Assembly: GCA_947504795.1 (NCBI GenBank)
Contig: CANNJG010000041.1
Location: 1-12,101, forward strand
From: Legionellaceae bacterium
GTDB taxonomy: Bacteria; Pseudomonadota; Gammaproteobacteria; Legionellales; Legionellaceae
DNA: 12,101 bases
Reading direction: 5' to 3'
The stretch's first letter is position 1, and the number at the start of each line of letters is the position of its first letter. Of the stretch, positions 6,499 through 12,101 are shown one piece after another. Made by a program: the position numbers and the translations under genes. The notes under the pieces are model-generated. The model was not told the origin of the DNA, searched no databases, and worked only from the letters and a program-made list of their open reading frames with translations.

Positions 6499-9000
6499 TC
6501 AATCCAGGCTCTCTATTTGACTGTAAGGCGGGCTTAGATTGTCCCGCGAGTGTCTAAGATCCGCGATGCTGACTTCATCGAGATGGCGAATAGCTGCCAA
6601 ATCATATGCTGTGACTGCGGGTGAAGGCGGCACCAACTTGCGTCCCAATCCGCCGCATGTCCCGCTTAAGCCGCGTACTAAGACAAAATATGAACCAAGA
6701 CCGGGATATTCAAAAGATAGCTTTCTAGGGCGAGTTGATTGATAACGTGTGGTTTCATGAAACAAAGGTAAAGGGAAAAAGGGTCGCTCAGTGTTCCAGT
6801 ACGCATGAGCAATGTGAGCGGGCATATCGCGCTGTGCTTGTCCCACTGACATCCAGGCTATTTTCTTTTCATCGTAACTTTGTTTATCATAGTGAGTGAC
6901 ATAAGTATCTAATGCCGTAATCAATGAATGGAAATCAAATTTTAATTGTTTAATAAGCGTTTCAGCGGGAGATGAGATAAATAATGATATTATCAAGCAT
7001 ATCGGGTAGGCCAAATAGAAAAGAAATTGAAAGTATGCAGAGCAGAAAGGCATAAAACTCCGTATTTTCTGCTGTGCTAATTCGTGTTTAAGCGCTTCAT
7101 ACTCAGTTGCTGTAAAGTGTATGGTTTGATAATTGTTTGCGTCGGCCCCCTGCATTTTGGGATTGTGTTGACCGAGTATCGCTTGTAATCGATGAAATTC
7201 ATCCAGACTTAAATCCTTCAAAACAAAACTCATGTCATAATGGGGATTTTGATACGATACGCCGTGTTGTTGATAGGCAAGTCCTAAGCGTTCTATCCTA
7301 TCAATTTTCTCTAACATCAGCTGTTTAGTGTCTTCGTCCATGTTTGCTTCTAACATACGACACATGTCTGTGTCTTTAGCCCAATAAGCGTATTCATAAG
7401 GCGTACAATCAAAGGCTCTCTCTGAATAATCAGTAAATTTACCAGGAGTATTGAATAAGCTTTGAATGTCCGCAGATATTTCTAAAATAGCATAGACTTC
7501 ATCTAGCTTTCCTTTCGCCACATCATCTAAAAATTTTAAAGGAAGAACATACGTATCGGTAAAATTCGTTGGAATATCATTCCATGTGTTGTAGTCTAAA
7601 AACTTGTTAAGTTTATTCATAAACGTATCAAGCGAGATGTCAATTGTGATAGCGGGTTCTTCTTTAGGTGTGATAAAGCTTTGATGCATGCGGGCGTCGA
7701 TGCGCTTATTTGGGATCTGTTTGGTTTCAAAGCCCAATGTATCATCAGGGAGAATATTTGAAAAATCGGTGCAAATTAATCCATGACTAGAGATAAAGAT
7801 ATCCTTTTCTCCGCAGGCTTGTGTATCTAAGATCATGAAATCATCCATGTGTGGATTTTCTTTTGTAGCAGTCACGGTTCGATAGGTGGTTTCAAATTTT
7901 TGTTGAATAGCGTCTTTATGATTATCGGGCCCGGTTAAGCTTAAATCCCTTGATAAATTAAATGCGTTTTTTTCCTTATGTGTATTGAAAAATTTAATGA
8001 TAGCATGTTCTGCCTCATCCCCGGCCGTTAGTGCTTCGGCCACAACCTTGACGAGCCCTTGGCTCAAATCAGGTGCGTTATCTAGAATCTCTCCGAAATT
8101 TTTATCGCTCAAACCTTGGGCTCGACAGAAGACATTTAAAACGCCCAAGAAAAATTGGGTTAAAATCGATAAATGCTCGGCTTTATCTTTTGGATTGCTC
8201 GAAACTTCTTGATAAAAGGGTGAGCCTGGAAGCATACTCTGCAGGTTAGGTGCACAGAGCCCTAACAAAGCGGTAATATAGTCTCTAGGGGGTGTGTTTT
8301 CATCATATGCCATCAACGTATCGATATAATCTTTGTTAACGACGTGTTTGACGCGATCGTTATCAGTATAGCTTTTAAAGAAATCCTCGGGGACACGACA
8401 TTCGATTGCGAGCATGTTTTGGATGATTTCAAACGAGGCATCTTTGGGCAAGGCCCGGGATACCCGGTTGATAAGGTCATTGTACGGGTCGGATTTCCCC
8501 AAAATAAGCCCAGGGAAAATCTCATGCATTTTATTGAATAAAGGGGATAATGGCGTTCCTCGGTCATCATTGCTTCGGTTGACCGTAAACACTGGGTTGA
8601 AGACTTTGGAATAACTATCTTGGTCTTGGGGTCTTAATTGAATGCTGTATAAATTAGAGGGCTTTTTGAGTAAATTTTCCACCGCAAGCATGTGGTTTTC
8701 TTCCATGGCTTGGACAGCCACAGAGTAGCTAAAAACTTCAAAGCAACGTCTATCAATGTCGCGGCCGAGTGGGTTGTCTTCTAACAATGAAGAATAGAAC
8801 GCAAGCGTTTTCTTATACGTCATCAATTCCTTATAAGCACCACCCTCAAAAAAGTCTTTTAATTCGACCGTTGATTGACACGTGTTGTCGGTGCTAATAT
8901 CCTGGCCGGCAATAAAAGGAACCAATACATGCACTAACTTGGTTTTAGGGTTGATACGGATGTAGCGATAATTGTCTGGAAAACTCAACGTTATTTTCAT
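6499..9000 (-). CDS. Large putative effector with ankyrin-like stretch and a membrane segment
   Basis: 833 aa from the ATG at 9000; a TTG two codons upstream (9006) is a less likely start. No signal peptide. Residues 1-480 are soluble and not recognised. Residues about 489-551 resemble two degenerate ankyrin units: AKGKLDEVYAILE fits the ankyrin helix pair A-x-G-x-x-x-x-V-x-x-L-L, and CTPYEYAYWAKDTDMCRMLE fits the following TPL-x-x-A-type unit. Residues about 649-677 (from FMPFCSAYFQFLFYLAYPIC onward) form a membrane segment. The C-terminal 75 residues contain YPGLGSYFVLVRG, AAIRHLDEV and DLRHSRDNLSPP. From memory, the TPYEYAYWAKDT-x-MC and LDEV-x-x-x-DL-x-x-S-x-x-NL segments recall large ankyrin-associated putative Dot/Icm effectors of Legionella and its relatives; no search was possible. 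It lies alone between the barrel gene and kdsD with its own promoter. Function unknown. Confidence 0.85.
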   Translation of the reverse strand: MKITLSFPDNYRYIRINPKTKLVHVLVPFIAGQDISTDNTCQSTVELKDFFEGGAYKELMTYKKTLAFYSSLLEDNPLGRDIDRRCFEVFSYSVAVQAMEENHMLAVENLLKKPSNLYSIQLRPQDQDSYSKVFNPVFTVNRSNDDRGTPLSPLFNKMHEIFPGLILGKSDPYNDLINRVSRALPKDASFEIIQNMLAIECRVPEDFFKSYTDNDRVKHVVNKDYIDTLMAYDENTPPRDYITALLGLCAPNLQSMLPGSPFYQEVSSNPKDKAEHLSILTQFFLGVLNVFCRAQGLSDKNFGEILDNAPDLSQGLVKVVAEALTAGDEAEHAIIKFFNTHKEKNAFNLSRDLSLTGPDNHKDAIQQKFETTYRTVTATKENPHMDDFMILDTQACGEKDIFISSHGLICTDFSNILPDDTLGFETKQIPNKRIDARMHQSFITPKEEPAITIDISLDTFMNKLNKFLDYNTWNDIPTNFTDTYVLPLKFLDDVAKGKLDEVYAILEISADIQSLFNTPGKFTDYSERAFDCTPYEYAYWAKDTDMCRMLEANMDEDTKQLMLEKIDRIERLGLAYQQHGVSYQNPHYDMSFVLKDLSLDEFHRLQAILGQHNPKMQGADANNYQTIHFTATEYEALKHELAQQKIRSFMPFCSAYFQFLFYLAYPICLIISLFISSPAETLIKQLKFDFHSLITALDTYVTHYDKQSYDEKKIAWMSVGQAQRDMPAHIAHAYWNTERPFFPLPLFHETTRYQSTRPRKLSFEYPGLGSYFVLVRGLSGTCGGLGRKLVPPSPAVTAYDLAAIRHLDEVSIADLRHSRDNLSPPYSQIESLD

Positions 9001-9031
9001 AGTCAAATCGTTTTTTCTGTTGGTTATGTTC

Positions 9032-9052
9032 TTAAATTATAGTTCAATTTAA
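9032..9052. repeat. 7-7-7 inverted repeat over the -10 box of the 833-residue gene
   Basis: The + strand reads ttaaatt, seven bases, aatttaa: a perfect 7-bp dyad (9032-9038 / 9046-9052). It contains the TATAAT box, so a bound dimeric regulator would block transcription. All-AT arms make chance occurrence plausible. Confidence 0.4.
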
Positions 9053-9066
9053 AGACTACATCACAA
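9036..9066 (-). promoter_or_regulatory. Candidate promoter of the 833-residue gene
   Basis: On the minus strand a perfect TATAAT lies at 9036-9041. The best -35 is TTGTGA (9061-9066), 4 of 6 matches, with a long 19-bp spacer. Predicted start about 9029, leaving a leader of roughly 29 nt to the ATG at 9000. The weak -35 suggests that an activator may be needed (inference). Confidence 0.5.
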
Positions 9067-9073
9067 GAGAATA

Positions 9074-9096
9074 GGGGTTGTTTACAATTCAACCCC
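9074..9096 (-). terminator. Perfect 7-bp hairpin downstream of the barrel gene
   Basis: GGGGTTG and CAACCCC arms (9074-9080 / 9090-9096) enclose a 9-base loop. In the minus-strand transcript the hairpin is followed by TATTCTCTTG, only a weak U-tract. It sits 32 bp after the barrel-gene stop and just before the next promoter, so a terminator or 3'-end stabiliser is the natural reading. Confidence 0.5.
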
Positions 9097-9126
9097 ATAG
9101 ACTACGTGTGGCCGGCACATCATGAT

Positions 9127-9152
9127 GTTACATTACAAAATTGTAATGTAAC
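9127..9152. repeat. 26-bp palindrome over the last codons of the barrel gene
   Basis: Two perfect 12-bp arms (9127-9138 and 9141-9152, + strand arm gttacattacaa) flank a central aa. The palindrome covers the last seven codons (LHYNFVM) and the TAA stop of the barrel gene. As RNA it would form a long AU-rich hairpin. It adjoins a 10-bp perfect palindrome catcatgatg at 9118-9127. Confidence 0.75.
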
Positions 9153-9847
9153 CCAAACATCACCGAATCTAACGTTGGGTTTTGACCGAACACAGAAGTG
9201 TTCTCGTAAACTCCATCAAATGTAGCGGACTTCTGGCCAGAACCGTGTGGATTATTATTTCCAAAGACATGCATATAAGCAACATCAATACCCCAATTAG
9301 GATTAACATTATAAATGCCTCCCACCTTAATTTCAGGTAAAGCTTGTGTTTGATTTAGAGATCGAGTTTTGAAACCACTATATAAACCACCTGGATAGAT
9401 ATCACTGAGATTGTTATAATACGATGTGCGTATATTTTCCAACATAAAGCCGCCTTGGAAAAATACATCAAAATAATTCAGTTTATAAATAAAGCCAGCG
9501 AGCACATCATAACCATCCACTGAAAAAGATCCAGAAGAAGCCACCTGTCCATTAACGTTATAAAGGTTTTGGCTTTTACTGCCATAATATCCGCCACCAA
9601 TTTCCCCAGTCAAACTGATTGTTTCACTGTAGCTGTACATCATACCTGCACCCAAACGACCACCCCAACCTTGTGAAGAAATCGTTCTTTGGTAACTGTT
9701 AACAGTAAAACCACCGTACGGCGGCCAAGTGTAAGAAGCCTCGCTTGTAAGATAAGGTGTGGAAGAAGACGTAGACACGGGTCCCATCGAACCGGCATGC
9801 ACAACTGAAGCTGCAGCCGCTGCGACAACGAAAGTAATTTTTTTCAT
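9128..9847 (-). CDS. Outer-membrane beta-barrel protein
   Basis: 239 aa from the ATG at 9847, which has a good Shine-Dalgarno (AGGGAG, 8 bases upstream); a TTG two codons earlier (9853) is not needed. Signal peptide MKKITFVVAAAAASVVHA, cut after VHA. The mature protein starts GSMGPV, like the start of mature Legionella major outer membrane protein. The rest alternates amphipathic strands and Gly/Ser/Asn-rich turns, typical of a small barrel of about eight strands: GWGGRLGAGMMYSY, SLTGEIGGGYYGSK, DGYDVLAGFIYKL, YFDVFFQGGFML, EIKVGGIYNV, WGIDVAYMHVFG, LDSVMFGLHYNF. The C-terminal beta-signal LHYNF is followed by two extra residues, Val-Met, where barrels usually end in Phe. Likely an OmpA-like or opacity-type barrel; ligand and role unknown. 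It may contact host cells if the organism is intracellular (inference). Confidence 0.88.
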   Translation of the reverse strand: MKKITFVVAAAAASVVHAGSMGPVSTSSSTPYLTSEASYTWPPYGGFTVNSYQRTISSQGWGGRLGAGMMYSYSETISLTGEIGGGYYGSKSQNLYNVNGQVASSGSFSVDGYDVLAGFIYKLNYFDVFFQGGFMLENIRTSYYNNLSDIYPGGLYSGFKTRSLNQTQALPEIKVGGIYNVNPNWGIDVAYMHVFGNNNPHGSGQKSATFDGVYENTSVFGQNPTLDSVMFGLHYNFVM

Positions 9848-9852
9848 AAACA

Positions 9853-9866
9853 ATACTCCCTAGTAT
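9853..9866 (-). promoter_or_regulatory. Hairpin presenting the barrel gene's ribosome binding site
   Basis: In the minus-strand mRNA, ATACT and AGTAT arms enclose the loop AGGG, so most of the AGGGAG Shine-Dalgarno sits in a 5-bp stem-loop directly before the start codon. The fold is weak and may influence translation; the Shine-Dalgarno itself fixes the start at 9847. Confidence 0.4.
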
Positions 9867-9905
9867 GTATGATTCATCCCTGTAAGACCCTAACATAAAA
9901 TAACG

Positions 9906-9935
9906 AGGATAGGTAATGCAGATTTTATTTCGCAA
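9906..9935 (-). promoter_or_regulatory. Possible promoter of the barrel gene
   Basis: On the minus strand TTGCGA (9930-9935) and TATCCT (9906-9911), 4 of 6 matches each, are separated by 18 bp. This would give a leader of about 50 nt. The whole 243-bp gap between the hemH stop and the barrel start holds no credible gene and no clear hemH terminator. A TAAAAT box further upstream (near 9922-9927) is an alternative -10. Confidence 0.3.
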
Positions 9936-10090
9936 ATCCTTGTTTTAACGATATTGGAACCTGCCTTTACTTCCTTCAGTCATGTGTGTATCTGATGCAA
10001 TTGAATGGCGAACAGCTTATGTCGTGATATTTGGAAAACCACCGCTTGGGGAAGTGACGGGGGGTTGAATTGGAAACACTCCCTAGAGGT

Positions 10091-11107
10091 TTACATATGT
10101 TTTTTAATCATCTTTACGAGTCCATCAATCCAAACCGGGTGGGTATTGAGGCAAGGAATGCAAACAAATTCTGTTCCCCCCAGAGCTTGCCATTGCTCTC
10201 TCGCACGAAGGTTTATTTCTTCTAACGTTTCCAAACAATCCGCCACAAATGAGGGACAAACAATAGCAATTTTTTCTTTGTTTTTTTGTCTTAGTTCCGT
10301 TAGGATAACGTCAGTATAGGGTTTTATCCATGGTGTTTTACCCAGTCTTGATTGAAAAGAAACCACATAATCGTCGGGGGTTATCTCCAACTCTTTTGCA
10401 ATAAGACGCGCTGTTTCATAGCACTGGGCTCGATAACAAAACGTGTTCAGTTGATCGGGCTTAGGGCAAGAATCTGATCTCGAACATACTGAACGACAGT
10501 CACTTTTATCGATATGTCGCTCTGGCAATCCATGGAAGCTGAAAATCAAAGTATCCATTTTTTTATGGTTCAAATGCTCTTGTATTAAGCTTGTATAAGC
10601 CTTAATAAAATCGGGGTTATCAAAAAAATCACGTTTAATACTAATTTCAGGAATATTCCATTGAGCACCCAACACCTTCAATAGTTCTGCGGTTGCTGAT
10701 CCGGTTGCTGCGGATGAATATTGTGGAAAAAGAGGAATAGCAATGATTTTTTTACACGCTTTGAGTGTCTCGAAAGCTGATTCAATGCTAGGGTTCCCAT
10801 AGCGCATACCTAATCCTATTTGCAGGGTGTTATCGAATTTTTTGCGCAATGCAGTGACCAAATCCTGGCTATTAGTGAGTAAGGGTGAGCCTCTCTTGCT
10901 CCATATTTGCTGATAAGCATGAGCCGATTGCTTATAGCGAAACGGAATGATGATCCCATTGACTAATATGTAGCGTATGGCCGAAGGCAAATCAATGACG
11001 CGGGGATCGTTTAAAAACTGCTTCAAATAAGCATAAACGGATTTTGGATCACAGTTGTCAGGGGTGCCAAGATTGATGAGTAGCACGCCTGTTTTTGACT
11101 TGTCCAT
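10091..11107 (-). CDS. hemH: Ferrochelatase with internal cysteine-rich insertion
   Basis: Last step of heme synthesis: inserts Fe2+ into protoporphyrin IX at the cytoplasmic face of the membrane. 338 aa. Seen: LLINLGTPD (9-17), QYSSAATGSA (129-138), catalytic His192 in FSFHGLPERH, VSFQSRLGKTPWIKPYT (249-265), and the conserved Glu293 in CPSFVADCLETLEEI. Between residues 204 and 229 there are five cysteines (204, 208, 214, 224, 229), ending in CYRAQCYETAR. This matches the internal Cys segment of the class of bacterial ferrochelatases described as carrying a [2Fe-2S] cluster; whether a cluster forms here is inference. The start at 11107 is set by a strong AGGAG 5 bases upstream. The gene is divergent from mlaF across 164 bp, and the barrel gene follows after 243 bp. 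Confidence 0.97.
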   Translation of the reverse strand: MDKSKTGVLLINLGTPDNCDPKSVYAYLKQFLNDPRVIDLPSAIRYILVNGIIIPFRYKQSAHAYQQIWSKRGSPLLTNSQDLVTALRKKFDNTLQIGLGMRYGNPSIESAFETLKACKKIIAIPLFPQYSSAATGSATAELLKVLGAQWNIPEISIKRDFFDNPDFIKAYTSLIQEHLNHKKMDTLIFSFHGLPERHIDKSDCRSVCSRSDSCPKPDQLNTFCYRAQCYETARLIAKELEITPDDYVVSFQSRLGKTPWIKPYTDVILTELRQKNKEKIAIVCPSFVADCLETLEEINLRAREQWQALGGTEFVCIPCLNTHPVWIDGLVKMIKKHM

Positions 11108-11151
11108 GAAAACTCCTACTGTATCTTGGGATAATTTTAACGCTGCTGCAG

Positions 11152-11157
11152 AGTATA
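11152..11157 (-). promoter_or_regulatory. Possible -10 box for hemH
   Basis: TATACT on the minus strand (5 of 6 matches), about 45 bp upstream of the hemH ATG. No good -35 is found at 16-18 bp. The spacer region just upstream contains a small dyad, ttctc-a-gagaa (11166-11176), nested in cgctt/aagcg arms (11161-11165 / 11183-11187), which could be an operator. Confidence 0.3.
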
Positions 11158-11239
11158 AAACGCTTTTCTCAGAGAAGATAGCAAGCGCCTAATAGCTCAC
11201 ATGCGTACGAAGTTCTGGCAATTCAACCTGAGGCATGTG

Positions 11240-11245
11240 TATAAT
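11240..11245 (+). promoter_or_regulatory. -10 box of the mla operon promoter
   Basis: A perfect TATAAT lies 26 bp before the mlaF start codon. The best -35 is CTGGCA at 11215-11220 (4 of 6) with a 19-bp spacer, so the promoter may need help or depend mainly on its -10. The predicted transcript starts about 11252 and has a leader of only about 20 nt. Confidence 0.55.
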
Positions 11246-11264
11246 CTCAAAAAGTTATTGAGAT
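11244..11264. repeat. 21-bp inverted repeat between the mlaF -10 box and start codon
   Basis: Perfect 7-bp arms atctcaa (11244-11250) and ttgagat (11258-11264) are separated by 7 bases. The left arm shares two bases with TATAAT; the right arm includes GAGA, the only Shine-Dalgarno-like run before mlaF. It could be a repressor site (DNA). An mRNA hairpin is less likely because transcription probably starts inside it. Confidence 0.5.
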
Positions 11265-11271
11265 AGCGCAA

Positions 11272-12078
11272 ATGCTTTTAGATTCAGAACATCTCATCTG
11301 TATCAATCATTTACATTTTAGCCACCGTAATCAGGTGGTGTTCAATGATGTGACCATTCAGGTGCCTCGAGGAAAAATCACCGCTATTATGGGACCCTCT
11401 GGATCCGGAAAAACCACCTTATTGCGTTTGATTGGTGGGTTATTAGCGCCTGATTCTGGGTCGGTTTGTGTTAACGATTGTAACATTCATCAATTAAATC
11501 ATCAGCAGTTGTGTGTCGAGCGCCGTAAAATGGGCATGCTTTTTCAATCCAGTGCTTTGTTCACGCATTTATCCGTATTTGATAATGTCGCTTTTCCTTT
11601 GCGGGAACACACTAACCTCGACCAAATTTTACTGAACGATTTAGTATTAATGAAATTAGAAGCGGTAGGATTACGTGGTGCTGCTGAGTTAATGCCCTCT
11701 GAACTATCGGGGGGGATGGCAAGGCGGGTGGCTCTAGCCAGAGCGATCGCATTGGATCCAGAATTAATGATGTATGATGAGCCTTTTACTGGGCAAGATC
11801 CGATTTCTATGGGGGTATTAACGCGCTTAATCAAACGTTTGAATGATCTCTTAAATCACACGACTGTTATCGTCTCACACGATGTTGCAGAAACCTGTTC
11901 TATAGCAGATTATGTGTATTTGATTGCCCAGGGTCAGATTATTGGCGAGGGTAGTCCTCAAGAACTTCTGGAGTCGACTCAACCCCAAATTAGTCAGTTT
12001 ATGCACGGAGAAGCGGATGGTGCCGTGCCGTTTCATTATCCGGCACCGCCTTATTTAGAGGAATTATTGAATGCTTGA
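11272..12078 (+). CDS. mlaF: Phospholipid transport ABC ATPase
   Basis: Cytoplasmic ATPase of the MlaFEDB complex, which maintains outer-membrane lipid asymmetry by moving phospholipids between the membranes. The length of 268 aa is close to E. coli MlaF (269). Seen: Walker A GPSGSGKTT (41-49, Lys47), Q-loop LFQSSALF with Gln92, signature LSGGMARRVALARAI (145-159), Walker B LMMYDEP (165-171) with Glu170, and His203 in VSHD. The GGMARR form of the signature and the FTGQDPIS after Walker B are typical of MlaF. The C-terminal tail after about 240 is extended, as in E. coli, where it contacts the partner subunit. It overlaps the next gene by 8 bp, so mlaE is probably cotranscribed. Confidence 0.96.
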   Translation: MLLDSEHLICINHLHFSHRNQVVFNDVTIQVPRGKITAIMGPSGSGKTTLLRLIGGLLAPDSGSVCVNDCNIHQLNHQQLCVERRKMGMLFQSSALFTHLSVFDNVAFPLREHTNLDQILLNDLVLMKLEAVGLRGAAELMPSELSGGMARRVALARAIALDPELMMYDEPFTGQDPISMGVLTRLIKRLNDLLNHTTVIVSHDVAETCSIADYVYLIAQGQIIGEGSPQELLESTQPQISQFMHGEADGAVPFHYPAPPYLEELLNA

Positions 12079-12101
12079 ATTTCTGGAAGGTGTAGGTGAA
12101 A
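12071..12101 (+). CDS. mlaE: Start of the Mla permease (cut by window edge)
   Basis: Only ten codons (MLEFLEGVGE) are visible. The ATG at 12071 overlaps the mlaF stop by 8 bp and is preceded by AGAGGA at a suitable distance. Identity as mlaE, the inner-membrane permease, is inferred from the conserved mlaF-mlaE order, not from the ten residues. Confidence 0.75.
   Translation, partial: MLEFLEGVGE

Noticed and set aside
9118..9152. Palindromes as a CRISPR-like or REP-type repeat array.
   Set aside because: Each dyad has a different sequence and occurs once; there are no spaced direct repeats in the window.
10070..10090. CTAGGGAGT just after the hemH stop repeats the sequence at the barrel gene's ribosome site (9859-9867 region).
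   Set aside because: A single nine-base match between two intergenic places is expected by chance and has no start codon at the hemH copy.

Overview
The window reads as a chromosomal segment of a gammaproteobacterium, most likely a member of Legionellales (the Legionella / Coxiella / Berkiella-type lineage). The evidence is the gammaproteobacterial order kdsD-kdsC-lptC-lptA-lptB, an outer-membrane barrel protein whose mature N-terminus (AGSMGPV) recalls the Legionella major outer membrane protein, and two proteins that look like host-directed or effector-type proteins. The genus cannot be fixed from the sequence. No RNA gene, insertion sequence, CRISPR array or phage gene was seen.

Layout. 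Everything from the left edge to 11107 is on the minus strand, so in transcription order it runs right to left. hemH (ferrochelatase) comes first, then an outer-membrane beta-barrel protein, then a large 833-residue protein with a degenerate ankyrin-like stretch and one membrane segment. Next is the tightly packed LPS operon: kdsD and kdsC make Kdo; lptC, lptA and lptB move LPS to the outer membrane. After it come an unrecognised 308-residue protein with a hydrophobic C-terminal half, lnt (apolipoprotein N-acyltransferase), and the 5' end of leuS, which runs off the left edge. On the plus strand, divergent from hemH, mlaF starts at 11272 and overlaps the start of mlaE at the right edge.

How it fits together. 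In E. coli the mla operon lies divergent to yrbG-kdsD-kdsC-lptCAB, followed by rpoN. That skeleton is kept here: mla points right and kds/lpt points left. However, about 4.8 kb (hemH, the barrel protein and the putative effector) lies between the two operons, and the slot after lptB holds an orphan membrane protein instead of rpoN. Nearly all the recognised genes serve the cell envelope: Kdo synthesis, LPS export, lipoprotein maturation, phospholipid trafficking and an outer-membrane barrel. The less conserved genes sit at the edges of the conserved blocks.

Starts and control signals. The lptA, kdsD, barrel-protein and 833-residue genes are better started at internal ATGs than at the longest possible start. 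Consensus TATAAT boxes stand before mlaF and before the 833-residue gene. Each is overlapped or abutted by a perfect 7-7-7 inverted repeat. A 26-bp near-perfect palindrome covers the last codons of the barrel protein. No clear new defence or metabolic system was found. The best candidates for novelty are the 833-residue protein, the 308-residue protein and the palindrome-rich junction at 9031-9152.
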